A stretch of 36,095 nt of DNA from positions 1-36,095 of the forward strand of contig CAAFMN010000077.1 of the NCBI GenBank assembly GCA_900764045.1, written 5' to 3'. Below the pieces are notes generated by a model. It did not search any database. It was not told the origin of the DNA and saw only the letters and a list, made by a program, of their open reading frames with translations. The stretch is from Clostridia bacterium (lineage in GTDB: Bacteria; Bacillota; Clostridia; Lachnospirales; Bianqueaceae). Positions 13,037-20,913 of the stretch are shown piece after piece. Each line of letters starts with the position of its first letter. Position 1 is the stretch's first letter. The position numbers were made by a program, and so were the translations under genes.

Positions 13037-14473
13037 TCAGATCATATACTTTTCTTTCGGCTGCGGACGGCTGTCCAGCTCTTCCTTCACCTTTTCATAA
13101 CCGGGGCGTCCAAACATCGCGTAAGTCGCGTTCTTACCGCCTTCCACACCCGGCTGATCAAACGCGTTGATCCCCAGAAGCTCTCCGCCTACCGCGGTCG
13201 CGACCTCAAAGAGATACATCAGTTCTCCGATTGTAAACGCGTTGACTTCCGGCAGTGTCAATGTCATATTCATCTTGCCCGCCTTCAGCAGCGCGTATTC
13301 TGTCGCCATCTGCTCGGTCTGAATCAACTGATTCTGCGTAGCGCCGCCCAAAAATCCCAAGGACGGTACATCCTGATAGGTCTTAGGAATCGTGATCGTC
13401 TCCTTATAATGATCCACGCCCAGGAAAACAATCATCTTATCGAACGGGCCCTCTGCATACAATTGTACCTGAGAGTGCTGATCAGTAACGCCCAGAGACT
13501 TTACAGGCGTCTGCCCTACATGTACTACTTTGCCTTCATTATCGAACTTTTTACCCAAGGACTCTGCCCAGAGCTGAGCAAACCAGTCGGACATATACTT
13601 CAGGGAATCTGCATAGGGCATCATAACCTGAATATTCTTACCCTGCTGCATGGCGGCATAGCTCAGGATGCCATACATATAGCCGATATTCTTATAGGTA
13701 TCTTCTTCCTGGCACAGCTCGTCCATATAAGCCGCTCCGGCCAACAGCTCCCGAATGTCGATACCGGTCATCGCTGCCGGCAGAAGGCCTACCGGTGTCA
13801 GTTCCGAGAAACGGCCGCCGACTCCCGCCGGAATCACAAAGCTCTTATAGCCTTCCTGCTCGCAGATCGGCCGAAGATTGCCCTTAACCGCGTCCGTCGT
13901 GCATACGATATGTTTTGCGGCTTCTTCCTTGCCCAATTTTTCCTCCAGAAGCTCCTTAATAATCATAAACTGGCTCATGGTCTCGGAGGTGCCGCCGGAT
14001 TTGGAGATTACGTTAAACAGGCTCTTGGCCGGATCAATCGTGTCAAACAGATAGACCAGACGCTCCGGATCTACATTGTCCGCTACATAGAATCTCGGCC
14101 AGCCGCCGCGCTTCTCTCTGGAAAGTTCATTATAATATGGGTGATTCACTGCCTGCTGCAGTGCGATCGGCCCCAAAGCGCTGCCGCCGATGCCCAGCAC
14201 AACAAACGCGTCAAACTCATCCTTCACGGACTCTGCGTAGCTGATAATGTCCTCTACAACTTCCTTCTGATTATAAGGCAGGTCGCGCCAGTCCATACCG
14301 CCGTTCTTACGCTTTTCTACCATTGCTTTTTCCATATCGGCAATCTTACCGGAGAGAGCCGCGAGATCCCCCTCGCTCAGTCCCTTCTCACCTACAAAGG
14401 AATCCATCATGTTGTTAAAATTCAGACGGATCTTCATGGACTTTTTGAAATCTTCCTGCAAATACTTTTCCAT
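13037..14473 (-). CDS. pgi: Glucose-6-phosphate isomerase
   Basis: This 478-aa glycolytic enzyme interconverts glucose-6-phosphate and fructose-6-phosphate. PGI hallmarks are AFVVLGIGGSALGPIALQQA (sugar-phosphate loop), NVISKSGGTSETMSQF, VGGRFSELTPVGLLPAAMTG, an LGVTDQHSQVQLYAEGP block (His and Gln near the active site) and a C-terminal GKNATYAMFGRPG. The frame is open to 14572, but AGGAGG 9 bases before the ATG at 14473 (MEKYLQEDF) sets the start. It diverges from the AI-2E-type permease gene with only 49 bases between starts, so at least one promoter lies inside the other gene's coding sequence. Confidence 0.96.
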   Translation of the reverse strand: MEKYLQEDFKKSMKIRLNFNNMMDSFVGEKGLSEGDLAALSGKIADMEKAMVEKRKNGGMDWRDLPYNQKEVVEDIISYAESVKDEFDAFVVLGIGGSALGPIALQQAVNHPYYNELSREKRGGWPRFYVADNVDPERLVYLFDTIDPAKSLFNVISKSGGTSETMSQFMIIKELLEEKLGKEEAAKHIVCTTDAVKGNLRPICEQEGYKSFVIPAGVGGRFSELTPVGLLPAAMTGIDIRELLAGAAYMDELCQEEDTYKNIGYMYGILSYAAMQQGKNIQVMMPYADSLKYMSDWFAQLWAESLGKKFDNEGKVVHVGQTPVKSLGVTDQHSQVQLYAEGPFDKMIVFLGVDHYKETITIPKTYQDVPSLGFLGGATQNQLIQTEQMATEYALLKAGKMNMTLTLPEVNAFTIGELMYLFEVATAVGGELLGINAFDQPGVEGGKNATYAMFGRPGYEKVKEELDSRPQPKEKYMI

Positions 14474-14522
14474 TAGAAACAACCTCCTCATTCTCGCATC
14501 TGAACTCAAAGGAGTGATCCTC

Positions 14523-15608
14523 ATGCCCATTTCCAAAGCTGCCTTGTTCCTGGCTGCCGCCACACTTCTCATCTTAAGCGCTGATCTGCGTTCCTTGCTC
14601 CTGGGCGCATTGAGTCCAATTGCCGTCGCTGGTTTTATTATATACCTTCTTCAACCCCTCGTCAATAACCTACAACGACTTTCTTCTCTCCCGCGCTGGA
14701 TTTGTATACTTTTGAGCTTCAGCCTTCTGTTGGCCCTTCTCCTTATCTTTCTTCTGCTATTGCTGCCCCGGCTGCGTGATACGGCTCTCCAGTTTCTGAA
14801 TCTGGGAGATCCTGCCGTTTTCTCTTCCCCGCTGTGGATCCGTCTCCGAACATATCTGCCCATCGACGACTGGCTCGTCCGCCTTCCGGAGCTTCTGCGC
14901 AAGCTCCTAGCCCCTCTCCTCTCCTATAGCGCCTTCCTACTGCAGCAGCTCGGCAATCTCTGCGTGTCCCTCTGCATCGCTTACTACGCGCTTAAGGAAA
15001 ATGATGACCTCTGCCTCAGCTGCGCCGCTCTCATCCTTCGCCTATGTCCGCCTTCTCTGGCCTGCCCGCTTCTGAATCTCCTGGATATTCTGGATCAGAC
15101 CCTCTGGGATTATCTACGCAGCAGACTCTATATCAGCCTGGTCCTTGCCCTTTTCTGTACTCTCTGCTTCTCACTGGCAGTGTTTCTGGGATTCCCCGTT
15201 CCCTCACCCTTACTTCTTGGATGCATTATCGCCCTGACCAATCTGATCCCTCTGATCGGCCCCTGGATCGGAACCCTGCTCTGCCTGCTGAGCGCTCTCT
15301 TCGCCGGTTCAGCCGTTCTACTTCTCGTTCTCGCTGTCTGCCTGACCGCCCAGCTTCTGGATAATCTCTGGCTCACGCCCCGTATCGGCAGCACTCTCCG
15401 CCTCAGTCCCCTCTGGATTCTATGCGCCTGTGCCATCGCCGCTCCTTTTGGACTTCCGGGCTTTCTCGCCGCTATCCCGCTACTCATGACCTGCGTACGA
15501 ATCTGGCGCGCTCCCTCCGGCTTTTTACAGGAGATGCCGGAACGATTTAAAAACATTGACACACAGCGCAAAAAGGAGTATGATAAAAAAAATACATTCA
15601 GGAGGTAG
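14523..15608 (+). CDS. AI-2E/PerM-family membrane transporter
   Basis: This 361-aa polytopic membrane protein belongs to the AI-2E transporter (PerM/YtvI) family. The pattern is two N-terminal helices, a third helix rich in Leu (FSLLLALLLIFLLLLLP), a soluble middle part (near residues 90-200), then further helices with the family's NLIPLIGPWIG motif. Substrates vary in this family and none is implied here. AAAGGAG (14508-14514) lies 8 bases before the ATG; the upstream in-frame extension to 14409 overlaps pgi and is rejected. Its last 50 bases contain the upp promoter and the upp ribosome binding site. Confidence 0.85.
   Translation: MPISKAALFLAAATLLILSADLRSLLLGALSPIAVAGFIIYLLQPLVNNLQRLSSLPRWICILLSFSLLLALLLIFLLLLLPRLRDTALQFLNLGDPAVFSSPLWIRLRTYLPIDDWLVRLPELLRKLLAPLLSYSAFLLQQLGNLCVSLCIAYYALKENDDLCLSCAALILRLCPPSLACPLLNLLDILDQTLWDYLRSRLYISLVLALFCTLCFSLAVFLGFPVPSPLLLGCIIALTNLIPLIGPWIGTLLCLLSALFAGSAVLLLVLAVCLTAQLLDNLWLTPRIGSTLRLSPLWILCACAIAAPFGLPGFLAAIPLLMTCVRIWRAPSGFLQEMPERFKNIDTQRKKEYDKKNTFRR
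15556..15584 (+). promoter_or_regulatory. Sigma-A promoter of upp inside the end of the permease gene
   Basis: TTGACA (15556-15561) and TATGAT (15579-15584) are 17 bases apart. The predicted transcription start near 15591 is about 20 bases before the upp ATG. The whole promoter lies within the last 18 codons of the AI-2E-type gene. Confidence 0.8.
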
Positions 15609-15612
15609 ACCT

Positions 15613-16242
15613 ATGTCTATATTAACTCAATTGGATCATCCTCTGCTGCAGCACAAATTGACCTGGCTGCGCAAAAAGGAGACCGGAACCCGGGAATTCC
15701 GCGAGATCACCCGTGAGATCGCTATGCTGATGACTTATGAGATCACCCGTAATTTTCCTCTGGAACCCATCGAGATCGAGACGCCTCTGTGCAAGACCAC
15801 ATCCAATGTACTGGCCGGCAAAAAGGTAGCCATTGTTCCGATCCTGCGCGCTGGTCTGGGTATGGTGGACGGTGTTCTGGACGTTATTCCTTCCGCCAAG
15901 GTCGGACATATCGGCTTGTACCGCAATGAGGAGACTTTGCAGCCTGTCAAATATTACTTCAAGATGCCCAAGGACATCGACAAGCGCTCTGTCATCATCA
16001 CCGAGCCCATGCTGGCTACCGGCGGTTCTCTGATTGCCGCTGTCTCCATGCTGAAGGAAGAAGGCATCAAGGATATCAATATCATGAGCCTGGTTGTCGC
16101 GGAGCCTGGTATCAAGGCTCTGGAAGCGGTTCATCCGGACATCCATGTGTACTGCGTCGGTTACGACAAGGAACTGAACGAGCATGGATACATCACCCCC
16201 GGACTTGGGGATGCCGGAGACCGGTTGTTCGGAACCAAATAA
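15613..16242 (+). CDS. upp: Uracil phosphoribosyltransferase
   Basis: This 209-aa pyrimidine salvage enzyme makes UMP from uracil and PRPP. Diagnostic blocks are VPILRAGLGMVDGVL, the PRPP loop ITEPMLATGGSLIAAV (usually DPMLATGG, here EPMLATGG) and the uracil-binding C terminus YITPGLGDAGDRLFGTK. The start at 15613 has AGGAGG (15600-15605) 7 bases upstream and gives the standard length; an in-frame ATG at 15556 is inside the promoter and rejected. A strong terminator follows the stop. Confidence 0.96.
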   Translation: MSILTQLDHPLLQHKLTWLRKKETGTREFREITREIAMLMTYEITRNFPLEPIEIETPLCKTTSNVLAGKKVAIVPILRAGLGMVDGVLDVIPSAKVGHIGLYRNEETLQPVKYYFKMPKDIDKRSVIITEPMLATGGSLIAAVSMLKEEGIKDINIMSLVVAEPGIKALEAVHPDIHVYCVGYDKELNEHGYITPGLGDAGDRLFGTK

Positions 16243-16258
16243 TTTACAAAACGATGGG

Positions 16259-16291
16259 AGAGCTGTCGCACGTTAGTGCGACAGCTCTTTT
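16259..16291 (+). terminator. Intrinsic terminator of upp
   Basis: AGAGCTGTCGCAC (16259-16271) and GTGCGACAGCTCT (16276-16288) form a perfect 13-base stem with a GTTA loop, followed by four T residues. It starts 16 bases after the upp stop. Confidence 0.85.
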
Positions 16292-16323
16292 GACAAATGT
16301 ACAGAGGTTCTTATATATTACAA

Positions 16324-16352
16324 TTGCAAAATATTCAGAATAGTGGTACAAT
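16324..16352 (+). promoter_or_regulatory. Sigma-A-type promoter of the nuclease-like gene
   Basis: TTGCAA (16324-16329) and TACAAT (16347-16352) are 17 bases apart, 21 bases before the translation start region. The surrounding 42 bases recur at about 270-311 on the minus strand beside the IS element. Confidence 0.65.
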
Positions 16353-16372
16353 ATTTCTCGTAAGGAGGGATA

Positions 16373-17074
16373 TTGTTGTTTCCAGTGATTTATTTTCTCT
16401 TCGTCACCGCCAAATGCCTTTCGTACCGTGGTTCTTGGAGCCTGTCTCATAAGCGCCACACCAACGGACATATGTATTATTACAAGCAGACTGGCAATAA
16501 GACCTATTATGTGAGACGTAGGGACGAACCTCAGGTCCTGGCCGAATATAAAGAGCGGCAGAAGTGGCGCCAGGAGCGCAGGAATCTCAACCAGCAGTTG
16601 ATGGAATTGTCCTCTGCAGAGCGCCGCGAAGCCCGACAGCAGATGAAATTATACCAGGAGCTTGGGCTTGAGAAATTACCCTTGGATAAAGATGTATCCT
16701 TTGACGGGACGGTTCTTGATTCCAGAGCCGAAATCATTCTCTATGAATTTTTGAAAAATCTGGGCATTGCAAGCGAACACAACCGCCCGATCGATTCCGG
16801 ATCCTATAGCTATTGGCCTGATTTCACATTCACCATCAACGGCAAGAAGGTATATCTGGAACACATGGGCAAATTAGATGACCCGCAATACCATCGCAAG
16901 CAGGTCGAAAAGATCAAAAACTACAAAACCCATGACATCCGCCTCGGCGAGAATCTAATCATCACAAGTTCTCATAGACACTTCCAAGCACCCAGGATTC
17001 TCTGGCAACTCGTAATCCGCGGAGTTTTGTCAGCCGCAAAAGCAAGAAAACTGATCAAAAAGATCAAAAAATGA
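16373..17074 (+). CDS. PD-(D/E)XK-like nuclease-domain protein
   Basis: This 233-aa protein starts at TTG 16373 or 16376 behind AAGGAGGG (16362-16369). The N-terminal third is basic, with an SLSHKRHTNGHMYYYK block and then a charged, probably coiled helix (residues 50-95). The C-terminal half has the restriction-endonuclease-like pattern seen in stand-alone nucleases and helicase tails: a Glu in DSRAEIILYEFLKNLGI, Asp in YWPDFTF, Glu-x-His in KVYLEHMGKLDD, then a KIKNYKTHDI helix and LIITSS strand. The classical Lys of ExK is His here, as in a known subset of this group. Its target is unknown. It has its own promoter and stands alone between upp and the hairpin repeats. Confidence 0.65.
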   Translation: MLFPVIYFLFVTAKCLSYRGSWSLSHKRHTNGHMYYYKQTGNKTYYVRRRDEPQVLAEYKERQKWRQERRNLNQQLMELSSAERREARQQMKLYQELGLEKLPLDKDVSFDGTVLDSRAEIILYEFLKNLGIASEHNRPIDSGSYSYWPDFTFTINGKKVYLEHMGKLDDPQYHRKQVEKIKNYKTHDIRLGENLIITSSHRHFQAPRILWQLVIRGVLSAAKARKLIKKIKK

Positions 17075-17126
17075 CGATTCTTATTATTGGTCCGCCCTCC
17101 CCCAGAAATCCGTCCCTCCACGAAAA

Positions 17127-17420
17127 ATCAAGCGAAAACTATAAAATCTGGTACACATAAGGAGTCTCACCTTCTTAAAGTATGCCAGATATTTTTAAAA
17201 ATCCAGCGAAGCCTATAGAATCCTGGTGCACGTAAGAATCTCATTCTCCAAGGTGTACCAGAGGTTTTTGAAAATCCAGAGAAGCCTATAGAATCCTGGT
17301 ACACGTAAGGATCTCATTCTCAAAAGTGTGCCAGATATTTTTAAAAATCCAGAGAAAACCATAGAATTCTGGCACACCCAGGAGTTCAAGTCTCGTTCTC
17401 CCAAGTGTGCCAGAGTTTTT
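17127..17420. repeat. Four tandem 73-74 bp units, each with a CTGG...CCAG hairpin and a T-tract
   Basis: Units begin with ATC(C/A)AG at 17127, 17201, 17274 and 17347, a spacing of 74, 73 and 73. Each carries inverted arms: 17148-17156 with 17180-17188, 17223-17231 with 17253-17261, 17296-17304 with 17326-17334, and 17369-17377 with 17405-17413. The fourth is a perfect nine-base pair. Each right arm is followed on the plus strand by a run of about five T residues. The array fills the 362-base gap between the convergent nuclease-like gene and the RACo-like gene, so it may act as serial terminators. There is no gene in it. Confidence 0.85.
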
Positions 17421-17436
17421 GGTATAAGGAGGCACG

Positions 17437-18924
17437 TCATTGTTCTGGAAACGGCATATGCTCTATAAATTTCCTCTGGAATACCTCGGATTGACTTAGT
17501 TCCACCGTTTCGCACGATTTTGCAATCTCCTCCATCTGCCGCAAGGCTTCCTGTGATCCCAGAGCGGACACTGCTCCAAAGAGCGCGGTATTCCCAACCG
17601 TTACTGCTTTTTGCTTCAACTCCTGCGGCAGAAGCCCGATCCGGACCGCATTCGTTATATCAATATAATAGCCCAATCCTCCGGCGATATAGACTCGCCC
17701 TAAGGAGGCGGCATCCACATCTGCATAGCTCATCAGCGCTTCTAATCCGGCACACAGGGCGCTTTTCGCGAGCTGCAGCTCTCGCACATCCTGCTGTGTC
17801 AGCTCGATTCCCGTCCCCGTAGCCACCGATATCACATGGCCTGAGGCATCTTTATGCAATCCCAGCAGTTCATAGTCCTCCCGCAGGTTTCCATTCGGCT
17901 CCAGAATCTCCTGCGTTAGAAGCGCCGCCGCAAGATCAATGAGTCCGCATCCGCACAAACCCGCGGCAGGCTGGTCTCCGATCGTCTGATAACTCATCAC
18001 CGGCCGAGGCGTCACACGGCACACCGCTCCCGGTACGCCGCCCACCCCGCAGCTGATTCCGGCTCCTTCCAAAGCCGGTCCCGCCGCCGCTGAAGCACAA
18101 TAGAGCTCTCCGCCTCGTTTCCGCCCCATGCATAACACCATTTCCCCATTGGTGCCGATATCCATAAGGACCGACGGCTCCTCCAGCTGCAGCATTCCAC
18201 AGGCCAGAACTCCTGCCGTGATATCACTTCCGATAAATGCTGAGGCCTGCGGCAATATCAGAATCCGGTCTACCGGAAGCCCCAGTTCCGCCCCTTTTTT
18301 CTCCACGAGACCTGTAAACGCAGGGTGAAACGGATACCGTCCGATCCCTTCCGGAGATATTCCACAAAAAATATGGAGCATTGTAGGATTCCCGACGACA
18401 CACAATGTATCCTCTGTTGTGTCCCACTTCCGCAGCATCTGGCGGATCTGACCCAATACCGCCTCTTGCAGAAGGGACAGTTCTCCTCGTGTACATGCCG
18501 TGATTCTGCTGATCACGTCCGCGCCAAAGCTGCGCTGCGGATTCAGTGCGGACTGCGTGTCCTGTATCGTTCCGTCCGGGCCAACCCTTACCATTGCCAG
18601 CGTTGTCGTTCCAATGTCCAGTGCCGTCCCTGCCCGTTTGGGAAGAGCAGATATCTCCCCCTTAAAATCCGTCAAACCGGATCCGGAAACATCCGGCAAA
18701 GCGATCCGGCCGCCCTGCAGTGAACGCCATGTCTGACAGGCCAAGACCGTTCCTGAGGCTATTTTACCTTCCGCATCATAAAATACACCTTCTATAATCC
18801 GAACCCAGCACTTGCCGCAGGAGCCCTTGCCGCCGCAATCCGCTTGTATCTGGGCCCCCTGTGCTCTCAGCCACGTGAGAAGGCTGTCCGTCCCCGGCGG
18901 CACCATAAGGATTCGCTCCTTCAT
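17437..18924 (-). CDS. RACo-like corrinoid-protein reductive activator (2Fe-2S plus ASKHA ATPase)
   Basis: This 495-aa cytoplasmic protein has an N-terminal plant-type ferredoxin cluster (Cys30, Cys36, Cys39, Cys63 in ADCGGKGSCGKC and VLACQT) and a large C-terminal ASKHA-type domain (DUF4445). The latter shows TALDIGTTTLAM, VVGNPTMLHIF, VLMDIGTNGEMVL, AAAGPALEGAGISCG and YIAGGLGYYI. Proteins of this architecture use ATP to reduce inactive Co(II) corrinoid proteins in methyltransferase systems. It is shorter than typical 600+ aa RACo, mainly in the linker. No corrinoid protein or methyltransferase is nearby. The start overlaps the dipeptidase stop by four bases (ATGA). Confidence 0.85.
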   Translation of the reverse strand: MKERILMVPPGTDSLLTWLRAQGAQIQADCGGKGSCGKCWVRIIEGVFYDAEGKIASGTVLACQTWRSLQGGRIALPDVSGSGLTDFKGEISALPKRAGTALDIGTTTLAMVRVGPDGTIQDTQSALNPQRSFGADVISRITACTRGELSLLQEAVLGQIRQMLRKWDTTEDTLCVVGNPTMLHIFCGISPEGIGRYPFHPAFTGLVEKKGAELGLPVDRILILPQASAFIGSDITAGVLACGMLQLEEPSVLMDIGTNGEMVLCMGRKRGGELYCASAAAGPALEGAGISCGVGGVPGAVCRVTPRPVMSYQTIGDQPAAGLCGCGLIDLAAALLTQEILEPNGNLREDYELLGLHKDASGHVISVATGTGIELTQQDVRELQLAKSALCAGLEALMSYADVDAASLGRVYIAGGLGYYIDITNAVRIGLLPQELKQKAVTVGNTALFGAVSALGSQEALRQMEEIAKSCETVELSQSEVFQRKFIEHMPFPEQ

Positions 18925-19910
18925 CCTTGGAGTATCTCCCGGAATACTCGGTATACATTTTTATAAAAGATCTTTTCGATCTGGCCGGTCGTCAATCCGT
19001 CCTTATACAGCTGATCTGCCAGGCGCTGCATTCCGGCACAGTTCTGCTGTTCCGGCGCTTTACTGATTCCGTCAAAATCCGATCCCAACCCGACCAAATC
19101 TTCCCCGCCCAGACGCATCAGATAGCGGATATGCGCGGACATCTCTTCCAGTGTTCCCGGGTGACTCCCGGTTCCGTCCTGATCCAGAAACGCTGAGCAG
19201 TAGTTAATCCCTGTCACGCCGCCCCGTTCCGCCAGCACCCGGATCATAGGATCCGTAAGGTTTCTGCAATGGGGTCCCACGGCCCGCGCATTGGAATGAC
19301 TCGCGATAAAAGGCTTTTGGGTATGCTCATATACATCCCAAAATCCTCGGTCCGAGAGATGGGATACATCGATAATCATCCCCAGCCTCTCCATCTCCTC
19401 CAATATCTCAAAGCCTTTTTCCTTCAGTCCCCGTACTGTATCCGGAATCCTTCCATGCGGATGGTCCTCCGCTGTCTGATTCGGATAGGCCAGCTCATTC
19501 TCATAATTCCATGTGAGCGTCATCATGCGCACTCCCAGCCGGTACAGGGTTCGCAGATACGCTGGATTGCCCTTGCAGGCGGCTCCCTCCTCCACGGATA
19601 AAAGCGCCGACATATAACCCTCGTGCTGATTGCGCTCGATCTGCGTCCAGCAGGTAACCGGACGGATCCAGTCCGTATTCTGTTCCATCTGCTGGTAGAA
19701 CAGGTCGATCATCTCCAACGCGTTTTCCAGAGCATTCTCCACGCGCCCGTAATTAACAAACGCGGCAAATGTCTGTAGAAGATACTCACCCTGACGCATC
19801 TTTTCCAGATCCACCATCAGGTCATTGCTGCGCAGAGAGACTTTCTCTCCCTTCTTCTGACGGCGCAGCAAAACACTGATCGTATCACAATGCATATCGG
19901 CAACGTACAT
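18921..19910 (-). CDS. Membrane dipeptidase family protein (peptidase M19)
   Basis: This 329-aa zinc-dependent dipeptidase is of the renal dipeptidase type. Metal ligands are visible: HxD in ADMHCDT at residues 5-11, Glu in ALLSVEEG, His in IDVSHLS and His in FIASHSNARA; a late GLGSDFDGI follows. There is no signal peptide, so it probably acts in the cytoplasm. The frame is open to 20084, but AAGGGGAG before the ATG at 19910 (MYVADMHCD) and the family N terminus fix the start. It has its own promoter and is translationally coupled to the RACo-like gene. The pairing with a corrinoid activator is odd, and I know of no functional link. Confidence 0.9.
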   Translation of the reverse strand: MYVADMHCDTISVLLRRQKKGEKVSLRSNDLMVDLEKMRQGEYLLQTFAAFVNYGRVENALENALEMIDLFYQQMEQNTDWIRPVTCWTQIERNQHEGYMSALLSVEEGAACKGNPAYLRTLYRLGVRMMTLTWNYENELAYPNQTAEDHPHGRIPDTVRGLKEKGFEILEEMERLGMIIDVSHLSDRGFWDVYEHTQKPFIASHSNARAVGPHCRNLTDPMIRVLAERGGVTGINYCSAFLDQDGTGSHPGTLEEMSAHIRYLMRLGGEDLVGLGSDFDGISKAPEQQNCAGMQRLADQLYKDGLTTGQIEKIFYKNVYRVFREILQG

Positions 19911-19956
19911 CTCATTCTCCCCTTCCCTCATTAACAAGCATCGGTTCTGTTGTATA

Positions 19957-19985
19957 AGAATAACACAGCCATAAAGAAAAGTCAA
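19957..19985 (-). promoter_or_regulatory. Sigma-A-type promoter of the dipeptidase / RACo unit
   Basis: On the minus strand TTGACT (19980-19985) and TATTCT (19957-19962) are 17 bases apart, and transcription would start about 40 bases before the dipeptidase ATG. It sits just downstream of the ABC-transporter terminator. Confidence 0.6.
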
Positions 19986-19998
19986 ATCTTCACACATA

Positions 19999-20030
19999 AA
20001 GAAAAAGCTGTCCCAAAATCTTGAGACAGC
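19999..20030 (-). terminator. Intrinsic terminator of the ABC-importer operon
   Basis: On the minus strand GCTGTC (with TCAA) pairs with GACAGC (with TTGG), a 10-pair stem between 20007 and 20030, followed by TTTTTCTTT. It lies 17 bases after the stop of the last permease gene. Confidence 0.85.
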
Positions 20031-20046
20031 CTGTTTTCTTATGTTC

Positions 20047-20913
20047 TCATCCCTTAACCGATCCCAGCAGCGCGCCCTTGGCAAAATACTTCTGCAGGAA
20101 CGGATATACGACTACGATCGGCAATGTGCTGACACAGATAACCGCATACTTTACCGCATCGGACGGAACCTTGGCAAATTCGGATAAGCTCTCCGATCCG
20201 GCAAAGCCGCCGACGGACAGGACGATGATCTGACGCAGCCATACCTGAATCGGCCACTTGTTGATATCATCCAGATACATCATCGCGTTGAAGTAACTGT
20301 TCCAGTGGGACACCGCATAGAACAGGGTGATCGTCGCAAAAGAAGCCTTGGATATTGGAACTACAATTCTCGCAAATACCTGCAAGTCATTGCAGCCGTC
20401 AATCTGCGCCGATTCCTCAATACTGTCCGGCAGTCCCTGGAAGAAATTCTTCATGATGACCATGTTATAAGCACTGATCGCGATCGGCAGCCATAGGGAC
20501 CAATAGGAATTCAACAATCCAAGATTATTGACTACCAGATAGTTAGGGATCATACCCGGATTAAAGAGCATGAAGAAAATCACACATCCCATAAAAAATT
20601 TCCGGCCCGGCAGATATTTCTTAGACAGTGCGTATGCTGTAATCGATGTGATCGCGATATTGATCAAGGTTCCGACTACCGTAATAATTACGGAATTGAC
20701 TGTACTGCGCGCCAGGACATTGGTCGTAAAGATGTAACGGTACGCATCGGTACTAAAGGAGTTAAAGCCTCCGATCATACCCGTCGCCGAGAAGGATCCC
20801 ACGATTACAAACAGGATAGGAAATACCATGACAAAGCCGATCAGACCCAGCAGGATATAGTTGAATACATCAAATACCCGGCTTCCAACGGATTTATTTT
20901 TTACCATTGCCAT
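20047..20913 (-). CDS. Sugar-type ABC transporter permease (LplC/YtcP-like)
   Basis: This 288-aa inner-membrane permease has six predicted helices and the cytoplasmic EAA loop EESAQIDGCNDLQVFARIVV, which contacts the ATPase. It is of the MalG-like half that imports oligosaccharides. Its start overlaps the stop of the first permease gene (TAATG). No ATPase gene is in the operon; in Firmicutes such importers often borrow a shared MsmX-type ATPase encoded elsewhere. The substrate is not determined by sequence. LplC/YtcP relatives serve complex plant polysaccharide fragments, which would suit the ogl gene in this window, but this is inference. Confidence 0.92.
   Translation of the reverse strand: MAMVKNKSVGSRVFDVFNYILLGLIGFVMVFPILFVIVGSFSATGMIGGFNSFSTDAYRYIFTTNVLARSTVNSVIITVVGTLINIAITSITAYALSKKYLPGRKFFMGCVIFFMLFNPGMIPNYLVVNNLGLLNSYWSLWLPIAISAYNMVIMKNFFQGLPDSIEESAQIDGCNDLQVFARIVVPISKASFATITLFYAVSHWNSYFNAMMYLDDINKWPIQVWLRQIIVLSVGGFAGSESLSEFAKVPSDAVKYAVICVSTLPIVVVYPFLQKYFAKGALLGSVKG

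Noticed and set aside
13409..14476. 355-codon plus-strand frame opposite pgi
   Set aside because: Antisense shadow of glucose-6-phosphate isomerase with no recognisable domain.
17127..17420. Possible CRISPR array
   Set aside because: The units are continuous 73-bp repeats that each contain a hairpin; there are no unique spacers and no cas genes.
17213..17515. 100-codon minus-strand frame
   Set aside because: It arises from the 73-bp repeats and the end of the RACo-like gene; its internal repeats mirror the DNA units.
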